A stretch of DNA of 13,867 nucleotides, taken from positions 1 through 13,867 of the forward strand of contig JACPLM010000023.1 in assembly GCA_016186525.1 (NCBI GenBank), given 5' to 3'. The stretch is from Candidatus Nealsoniibacteriota bacterium. Its GTDB lineage: Bacteria > Patescibacteriota > Minisyncoccia > Minisyncoccales > MHMH01. Below the pieces are notes generated by a model, which was not told where the DNA came from, made no database searches, and saw only the letters and a program-made list of their open reading frames with translations. How positions within the stretch are numbered: position 1 is the first letter of the stretch; the number at the start of each line of letters is the position of its first letter. A program made the position numbers and the translations under genes. This document shows, in pieces, positions 1 through 4,307 of the stretch.

Positions 1-111
1 CGGCAAAAAATTGGAAGCGATATCCCACTCAAACAAAGCGAATATGAAAAGCCAAGTCCAATGAAGCTCAATATTAATTCCGAAAATCCTGCAAATCCTG
101 AATCCCCGCAT
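1..111 (-). CDS. M50 (site-2-protease-like) metalloprotease, N-terminal fragment
   Basis: This is a partial gene of 37 codons that runs off the left edge. The reading is open from an ATG (CAT at 109-111 on the plus strand), with a strong Shine-Dalgarno GAGGAGG seven bases upstream (119-125). The peptide contains RIFGINIELHWTW followed by a hydrophobic stretch. That resembles the first membrane segment of M50 zinc proteases of the site-2/SpoIVFB type, which typically begin with a GIPI-x-HWSWL-like pattern. The HEXXH zinc site normally comes a few dozen residues later and would be outside the window, so the family call rests on this N-terminal pattern alone. These are multipass intramembrane proteases that cleave membrane-bound substrates. 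The gene lies 38 bases downstream of tRNA-Glu on the same strand and may share its transcript. Confidence 0.6.
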   Translation of the reverse strand, partial: MRGFRICRIFGINIELHWTWLFIFALFEWDIASNFLP

Positions 112-148
112 TGATTGCCTCCTCTATTTTATTTTCAAAGTTCGCCTG

Positions 149-224
149 CGGCCCCAACCGGATTTGAACCGGTGATCTTTTGGATGAAAACCAAATGTCC
201 TGAACCAGGATAGACGATGGGGCC
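149..224 (-). tRNA. tRNA-Glu (UUC)
   Basis: Read on the minus strand this is a 76-nt cloverleaf. The acceptor stem is GGCCCCA/TGGGGCC with discriminator G. The anticodon stem TTTGG/CCAAA holds the loop TTTTCAT, giving anticodon TTC. The T-arm reads CCGG-TTCAAAT-CCGG. The 3' CCA is not encoded (CAG follows), so CCA must be added after transcription. Confidence 0.95.
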
Positions 225-235
225 AAACATATCCA

Positions 236-263
236 TTTATATCATTTTATTGAAAAAAATCAA
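236..263 (-). promoter_or_regulatory. promoter of tRNA-Glu
   Basis: On the minus strand a -35 box TTGATT (plus 258-263) and a -10 box TATAAA (plus 236-241) are 16 bases apart. Transcription would start only a few bases before the tRNA 5' end. It overlaps head-to-head with the valS promoter. Confidence 0.55.
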
Positions 264-278
264 GGGAAGGGTTAAGAT
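250..278 (+). promoter_or_regulatory. promoter of valS (probably leaderless)
   Basis: TTGAAA (250-255), a 17-base spacer and TAAGAT (273-278). The -10 box ends 8 bases before the valS ATG at 287, so the predicted transcript begins at or next to the start codon. No Shine-Dalgarno sequence precedes the ATG. Confidence 0.5.
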
Positions 279-286
279 TTATATAT

Positions 287-2368
287 ATGGAACTGCCTAA
301 GGCCTACGAACCAAAACAAGTTGAAGATAAAATATACAAACTCTGGGAGGAGAGCGGTTTTTTCTCGCCCGCCGAAGCTTTAGCGAAGGCGGGTAATCCC
401 AATAAAAATAAAACTTTCACCATCCTCCTTCCCCCTCCCAATATTACGGGCTCCCTGCATATGGGCCACGCTTTAAATGCGACCATCCAGGATATTCTAA
501 TCCGCAAAAAGAGGATGGAAGGATTTTCAGCTCTTTGGCTGCCAGGCACCGACCACGCTGGCATTGCCACCCAAGCTAAGGTAGAAAAGGAATTAAAAAA
601 AGAGGGGTTGAGCCGTTTTGATTTGGGCAGGGAGAAATTTCTGGAAAGAGTTTGGGAATGGAAAGAAAAATATGGAAATATAATTTTAGACCAGCTTAAA
701 AAAATGGGCGCCTCTTGCGATTGGTCGAGAACCCGCTTTACCTTAGATAAAGAATACGCCAAAGCAGTGGAAACGGCTTTCCTGCATTATCATAAAAAGG
801 GCTGGATTTATAAGGGCAAAAGAGTCGTCAATTGGTGCCCCCGTTGCGCCACTTCTTTATCGGACTTAGAACTAGAGTATCAAGAAGAAAAAACCCATCT
901 ATGGTACATCCGTTACCATGTTGCTCCACTTGGTGGAGCAACTAGTTGCTCCACCAAGTGGAGCAACCAAATTATCGTCGCCACCACAAGGCCTGAAACA
1001 ATGCTCGGAGATACGGCCGTAGCTGTGAATCCCAAAGATGAAAGATATAAAAATTTGGTCGGAAAAAAAGTTATTTTGCCAATAGTCGGCAGGGAGATTC
1101 CCATTATCGCCGACAAAGATATAGACTCTAAATTCGGCACAGGAGCTGTTAAAGTTACGCCGGCACACGACTTAACCGACTATGAAATAGGCCTTAGGCA
1201 CAATTTAGAAGTTATTCAGGTAATTAACGAAAAGGGCAGAATGAGCGAAAACTCTCCCCTGCCTTATCGGGGCCTGAAAACCATTGAGGCCAGAGAAAAA
1301 ATAATTGAAGAATTAACTAAGCTGAATCTAATTGAAAAAATAGAAGATTATACCCATCAGGTTCCAAAATGCTATCGCTGCAACTCAACCGTTGAATTAA
1401 TTCCATCAGAACAATGGTTTTTGAAAATGCAGGAATTGGCAAAAATAGCGATTGAAGCCGTGAAATCTGGAAAAGTAAAATTCGTTCCCAAAAAATGGGA
1501 AAAAATTTATTTTGACTGGCTGAAAAACGTCAGAGATTGGTGCATCTCCCGCCAACTTTGGTGGGGCCATAAAATTCCCATTGATGGCGTAGAAGATGTT
1601 TTAGACACTTGGTTTTCTTCCGCTTTGTGGCCATTTGCCGGTTTGAGTAAAAGCGACTTGGGAAAATTTTATCCGACAGATGTTTTATCTACTGCCAGAG
1701 ATATCATCAATCTTTGGGTGGGAAGAATGATTTTTTCCGGAATGGAATTTATGGGCAAAGAGCCCTTCTCGACCATCTTGATTCACCCGACTGTTTTGAC
1801 AAAAGAAGGGCAAAGAATGTCAAAATCATTGGGAACGGGCATTGATCCTATTGTTCTTATAGATAAATACGGGGCCGATGCTACAAGATTCGGCATCGCC
1901 TACCAGCTTATGGGCGGGCAAGACATAAAATTCTCGGAAGACAATATTATGATGGGGAGAAAATTCTGCAACAAGTTGTGGAATGCAAGTCGGTTTGTCT
2001 TGTTGGCGCTTGGCGCCGACAAGCCAATGTTGGCGCCAAGCGCCGACAAACTGGCAAAAATCAAAATAATAAAACAATTAAACCAAACAATAAAATCGGT
2101 CAATAAAGACATTAATAACTATCAATTCGGCAAAGCAGCGCACACTCTCTATGATTTCTTTTGGCATGACTTCTGCGACATTTATATTGAGGAGTTCAAA
2201 AACCAGCCAACCAGCAAACCAGCAAACCAGAAAACATTATTGTATGTATTGCTAACCTCGCTTAAACTGCTCCACCCCTTTATTCCCTTTATTACCGAAG
2301 AAATTTATCAAACATTGCCCGTCAAAAATAAAAAAGAATTTTTAATGATTGAAGTTTGGCCCCAATGA
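287..2368 (+). CDS. valS: valyl-tRNA synthetase, compact form
   Basis: Class I aminoacyl-tRNA synthetase that charges tRNA-Val in the cytoplasm. The HIGH motif is HMGH (residues 58-61) after PPPNITGS. The KMSKS motif is RMSKS (510-514). ATTRPETMLGD (231-242) marks the editing domain, and DVLDTWFSSALWPF (437-450) is typical of ValRS. Cys pairs CPRC (184-187) and CYRC (362-365) look metal-binding. At 693 residues it is well short of the usual 850-950. It stops at MIEVWPQ, so the C-terminal extension with the coiled-coil arm is absent. The loop between WWGHKIP and DVLDTW is only a few residues, where relatives usually have a longer Cys-containing segment. Short insertions coded by palindromes or repeats occur at residues 28-36, 212-227, 572-588 and about 639-648, all in frame. 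The stop codon overlaps the next start (ATGA at 2365), suggesting an operon with the prsW-like gene. Confidence 0.95.
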   Translation: MELPKAYEPKQVEDKIYKLWEESGFFSPAEALAKAGNPNKNKTFTILLPPPNITGSLHMGHALNATIQDILIRKKRMEGFSALWLPGTDHAGIATQAKVEKELKKEGLSRFDLGREKFLERVWEWKEKYGNIILDQLKKMGASCDWSRTRFTLDKEYAKAVETAFLHYHKKGWIYKGKRVVNWCPRCATSLSDLELEYQEEKTHLWYIRYHVAPLGGATSCSTKWSNQIIVATTRPETMLGDTAVAVNPKDERYKNLVGKKVILPIVGREIPIIADKDIDSKFGTGAVKVTPAHDLTDYEIGLRHNLEVIQVINEKGRMSENSPLPYRGLKTIEAREKIIEELTKLNLIEKIEDYTHQVPKCYRCNSTVELIPSEQWFLKMQELAKIAIEAVKSGKVKFVPKKWEKIYFDWLKNVRDWCISRQLWWGHKIPIDGVEDVLDTWFSSALWPFAGLSKSDLGKFYPTDVLSTARDIINLWVGRMIFSGMEFMGKEPFSTILIHPTVLTKEGQRMSKSLGTGIDPIVLIDKYGADATRFGIAYQLMGGQDIKFSEDNIMMGRKFCNKLWNASRFVLLALGADKPMLAPSADKLAKIKIIKQLNQTIKSVNKDINNYQFGKAAHTLYDFFWHDFCDIYIEEFKNQPTSKPANQKTLLYVLLTSLKLLHPFIPFITEEIYQTLPVKNKKEFLMIEVWPQ
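368..393. repeat. GC-rich inverted repeat inserted in valS 5' region
   Basis: CCCGCC (368-373) and GGCGGG (388-393) flank a 14-base core that includes AAGCTT. It begins exactly on a codon boundary and encodes PAEALAKAG (residues 28-36), between the N-terminal helix and the start of the catalytic core, where ValRS proteins vary. I recall similar GC-rich motifs from other CPR sequences but could not check this. Confidence 0.6.
920..967. repeat. 48-bp perfect palindrome (double hairpin) inside valS
   Basis: The second 24 bases are the exact reverse complement of the first 24. Each half is itself a hairpin: GTTGCTCCAC, loop TTG, GTGGAGCAAC at 920-942, then TA, then the same arms around loop CAA at 945-967. 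It occupies exactly 16 codons in phase (residues 212-227), between the editing-domain strand HLWYIRYH and QIIVATTRPE. Confidence 0.95.
2000..2049. repeat. 50-bp imperfect palindrome (double hairpin) inside valS
   Basis: The 13-mer GGCGCTTGGCGCC (2005-2017) is matched by its reverse complement at 2032-2044, and the symmetry extends to 2000/2049 with G-T wobbles. Each half forms its own hairpin: a 10-bp stem with loop TTG (2000-2022) and a 9-bp stem with loop CAA (2028-2048). It starts on a codon boundary and encodes roughly residues 572-588 in the anticodon-binding region. Confidence 0.9.
2201..2232. repeat. 8-bp tandem repeat, four copies, in valS
   Basis: Four consecutive units of AACCAGCA, with the first ending CC and the last ending AA. 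They encode part of NQPTSKPANQK (about residues 639-649), a low-complexity linker between helices of the C-terminal domain. The unit length is not a multiple of three. Confidence 0.9.
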
Positions 2369-2415
2369 GCTACCCCATCTATATATTTTTCGGTTTAGCG
2401 CCCAGCATCATCTAA
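2365..2415 (+). pseudogene. orphaned 5' end of the prsW-like gene
   Basis: An ATG overlaps the valS stop (ATGA) and opens MSYPIYIFFGLAPSII, then TAA at 2413-2415. It is in the same frame as the downstream PrsW-like gene and looks like that family's hydrophobic N-terminus. The codons after the stop (SNPTILRVFLWG) continue the family pattern. The simplest reading is an internal deletion that removed part of the first loop and created a stop at the junction. Confidence 0.6.
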
Positions 2416-2430
2416 TCCAACCCGACGATC

Positions 2431-3039
2431 TTGAGGGTTTTCCTTTGGGGCATGCTGGCAGCTGTCCCCGCAGCTTTAATAGAATTGGGCTTTGCCGAAT
2501 TCCTGCAAAAATTAAGCCTTCCCGCAATGATCATGACTCCCATTTACGTATTCTTGGGAATAGCTTTAGTGGAAGAAATTTTTAAATACCTCGTGGTAAG
2601 AAAAAAAATACTCAACCACCCCGAACTTGATGAGCCATTGGATGTTATGCTCTATATGATTATATCCGCTTTGGGCTTTGCCGCCTTGGAAAACCTTTTA
2701 ATTCTTCTGCCGCTGGCTCATCCATTCCAATTTGCGGAAACCTTTCTGGTGAGCGGATTCAGATTTGCCGGAGCTACCTTCCTGCACGCCTTAACTTCCG
2801 GGCTGTTGGGATACTTTTTGGCCTTATCTTTCTTGAAGCAGGGAAATAGGACAAAACTTTTCGCCAAGGGGTTATTCACAGCTGCTATCTTGCATGGGCT
2901 TTATAATTTTTCTATAATAGAGATAGATAATGGCTTTAGGTTCCTAACTCCGGTTATTATATTAATAGGATTAGTTATTTTTGTTTCTTTGGGTTTTAAA
3001 AAGGTCGTAAAATTAAAAAGTATCTGTAAGATTAAATAA
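2431..3039 (+). CDS. PrsW-family intramembrane metalloprotease, 5' end disrupted
   Basis: Multipass membrane protein of the PrsW/M82 type, a family whose founder cleaves an anti-sigma factor; the substrate here is unknown. Counting from the TTG at 2431, the family signatures are present: EEIFK (48-52), FAALEN (83-88), FLHALTSG (117-124) and LHGLYN (154-159), on about six hydrophobic segments. The catalytic region therefore looks intact. The start is uncertain. Neither TTG 2431 nor ATG 2452 has a clear Shine-Dalgarno, and the natural start at 2365, overlapping the valS stop, is separated from this frame by TAA at 2413. The gene is either expressed as an N-terminally shortened protein or is decaying. 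It sits between valS and hsp20, nine bases before the latter, which suggests one transcript. Confidence 0.8.
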   Translation: MRVFLWGMLAAVPAALIELGFAEFLQKLSLPAMIMTPIYVFLGIALVEEIFKYLVVRKKILNHPELDEPLDVMLYMIISALGFAALENLLILLPLAHPFQFAETFLVSGFRFAGATFLHALTSGLLGYFLALSFLKQGNRTKLFAKGLFTAAILHGLYNFSIIEIDNGFRFLTPVIILIGLVIFVSLGFKKVVKLKSICKIK

Positions 3040-3048
3040 TAAAGTGTT

Positions 3049-3561
3049 ATGGGTTTTTTTGATAAATTAAAAAAGTCAGCGGAAGAGGTTGAAGAAAAAC
3101 CGATTCCGGAAAAAACAGAGAAGAAGAAAAAGGAGGCAAAGCTAAGAGCTGAAAAAATTAAAATCCAACCCGATGTTCCAAAAGCGGCTGTTGTTTCAAA
3201 AAAAGAGGAAAAAAATGAGCCGATCACGCAAGGAGAGCTGGCCATTGACGTATATGAAACCGATGAAGATTTCGTAATCAGATCTACCATCGCGGGGGTT
3301 AAAGCCGAAGATTTGGACATTAGTATTGAAAATGACATTGTCACCATCAAGGGCAGCAGACAAAAGCAAACAGAAGAAAAAACAAAAAAATATTATTATC
3401 AGGAATGCTACTGGGGAGAATTTTCAAGGCAGGTGATTCTGCCAGAAGAAGTTGACGGCTCAAAAGCCGAGGCCTCGATAAAAGACGGAATTTTGACTCT
3501 TAAAATACCGAAGGTTATAAGAATCCAAAAACGTAAAATCACCATCAAGCAGGAAGACTAA
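3049..3561 (+). CDS. Hsp20/alpha-crystallin family small heat shock protein
   Basis: ATP-independent cytoplasmic holdase chaperone of 170 residues. Residues 1-60 are a Lys/Glu-rich, low-complexity N-terminal arm. The alpha-crystallin domain follows from about residue 65: ELAIDVYETDEDFVIRSTIAG, then the conserved GVKAEDLDISIENDIVTIKG core, YYYQECYWGEFSRQVILPEEV, and the characteristic A-x-x-x-x-G-I-L-T-L-x-I-P-K end. The C-terminus is short (IRIQKRKITIKQED) and has no clean I-x-I motif beyond RKITI. The ATG is nine bases after the PrsW-like stop with no strong Shine-Dalgarno. A TAATAA hexamer ends six bases before the ATG, so a separate leaderless promoter is possible but has no good -35. Confidence 0.93.
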   Translation: MGFFDKLKKSAEEVEEKPIPEKTEKKKKEAKLRAEKIKIQPDVPKAAVVSKKEEKNEPITQGELAIDVYETDEDFVIRSTIAGVKAEDLDISIENDIVTIKGSRQKQTEEKTKKYYYQECYWGEFSRQVILPEEVDGSKAEASIKDGILTLKIPKVIRIQKRKITIKQED

Positions 3562-3571
3562 CTAAAAATGC

Positions 3572-3600
3572 AAACGCCCCCGCGAGGGGGTGTTTTGTTT
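3572..3600. terminator. bidirectional rho-independent terminator
   Basis: A 10-bp stem AAACGCCCCC / GGGGGTGTTT around a GCGA tetraloop, followed by TGTTTT-type T-rich sequence on the plus strand and by a T-rich run on the minus strand. It lies 10 bases after the hsp20 stop and just beyond the 3' end of tRNA-Leu, so it can end both transcripts. Confidence 0.88.
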
Positions 3601-3602
3601 TG

Positions 3603-3684
3603 TGCCCAGGGGGAGATTCGAACTCCCAACCCTTTCGAGACATGGTCCTAAGCCATGCGCGTATGCCAATTCCGCCACCTGGGC
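3603..3684 (-). tRNA. tRNA-Leu (UAG)
   Basis: 82-nt cloverleaf on the minus strand. The acceptor stem is GCCCAGG/CCTGGGC with discriminator A. The anticodon stem CATGG/CCATG holds loop CTTAGGA, giving anticodon TAG. There is a variable arm of class II type, and the T-arm is GGGAG-TTCGAAT-CTCCC. CCA is not encoded. Confidence 0.95.
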
Positions 3685-3686
3685 AT

Positions 3687-3711
3687 TTGTATGAGGCCCG
3701 GCCTCATACAA
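3687..3711. repeat. 11-bp perfect hairpin abutting the tRNA-Leu 5' end
   Basis: TTGTATGAGGC (3687-3697), a three-base loop, and GCCTCATACAA (3701-3711). Only two bases separate it from the mature 5' end of tRNA-Leu, so it would be in the tRNA leader removed by RNase P. The plan of a roughly 10-bp stem and 3-nt loop matches the single hairpins of the valS palindromes, with a different sequence. Confidence 0.85.
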
Positions 3712-3736
3712 CCCCATACAACGACCTCGTGTTTTT

Positions 3737-3764
3737 ATTTTATACTTTTTTAGCAAAAAATCAA
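3737..3764 (-). promoter_or_regulatory. promoter of tRNA-Leu
   Basis: Minus-strand TTGATT (plus 3759-3764), a 16-base spacer and TAAAAT (plus 3737-3742). This is the same -35 box and spacing as the tRNA-Glu promoter. The predicted leader of about 45 bases contains the hairpin at 3687-3711. Confidence 0.55.
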
Positions 3765-3779
3765 CCCTATCCACCAACC

Positions 3780-3808
3780 AAAAACGCATATTCAAAATGA
3801 CATATGCG
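3780..3808 (-). terminator. terminator of the pilin genes
   Basis: Read on the minus strand: CGCATAT, a ten-base loop, ATATGCG, then a run of five T (plus 3780-3784). It lies about 30 bases after the stop of the small pilin gene. Confidence 0.7.
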
Positions 3809-3839
3809 CTTGGCTGAAATCAATAATGAATTTAAAATT

Positions 3840-4259
3840 CTAACCGGATATAATACTTGTGATTACCGCCACTATTCCTCTTGCTCCCAAGCCAACGGCT
3901 ACTCCGATTATTGCGTTAATCAGCATTGTTTTGGCTTTAGTAACATTCTCGGGACTGCCTCCGGCCGTAACCCATAAAAATCCAGCGTAAACTAAGAAGA
4001 GCGCGGCTATAGCCATTAAAAAGACAAAAACCCAATTACCTACTGTCTGAATCAGGGTAAGTAAGCTACTAGCTCCTGTAATAAGCGCTCCGACGCATTT
4101 CGATGTGTCTGGATTCCAAAAACAGCTGCTCTTTTGGCATGTATCCACTACGGTATATTCAGAGCATTTTGTCTCTGTTGCCCCCAAGGCCACTCCAACC
4201 CCCAATAACGGGAGAACCAATAAACTAGTTAAAATAAATATTGGCAAAAATTTCTTCAT
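3840..4259 (-). CDS. TrbC/VirB2-like pilin, minimal form
   Basis: A 139-residue secreted or membrane protein. Residues 1-27 form a signal peptide ending VGVALGA. A short mature N-terminus follows with four cysteines (32, 41, 46, 55), probably two disulfides. Then come two hydrophobic helices (about 75-97 and 112-137) separated by a short polar loop, TAGGSPENVTKAK. The layout of signal peptide, two membrane helices and a short polar loop is that of TrbC/VirB2 type IV secretion pilins, and of the small pilin-like proteins common in CPR genomes. It follows the large pilin gene by 48 bases on the same strand with no terminator visible between them. No strong Shine-Dalgarno or promoter is evident. 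No VirB4, VirD4 or other secretion genes are in the window, so the role in secretion or attachment is inferred. Confidence 0.8.
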   Translation of the reverse strand: MKKFLPIFILTSLLVLPLLGVGVALGATETKCSEYTVVDTCQKSSCFWNPDTSKCVGALITGASSLLTLIQTVGNWVFVFLMAIAALFLVYAGFLWVTAGGSPENVTKAKTMLINAIIGVAVGLGARGIVAVITSIISG

Positions 4260-4307
4260 AAATAAATTGTTGATGTAATTTTTAATTCGACCTTTTAAGA
4301 AATTAAT

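Noticed and set aside
1..114. Plus-strand open frame ending in TGA at 112-114
   Set aside because: The minus strand over the same bases has a strong Shine-Dalgarno, an ATG and a peptide resembling the M50 protease N-terminus, which explains the region better.
2413..2415. Stop codon reassignment explaining the break in the prsW-like gene
   Set aside because: The codon is TAA. The known CPR recoding (SR1, Gracilibacteria) concerns UGA, and here UGA ends valS exactly at an ATGA overlap.
3562..3800. Open frames on both strands across the tRNA-Leu region
   Set aside because: They run through a tRNA, a terminator and a promoter and resemble no protein.
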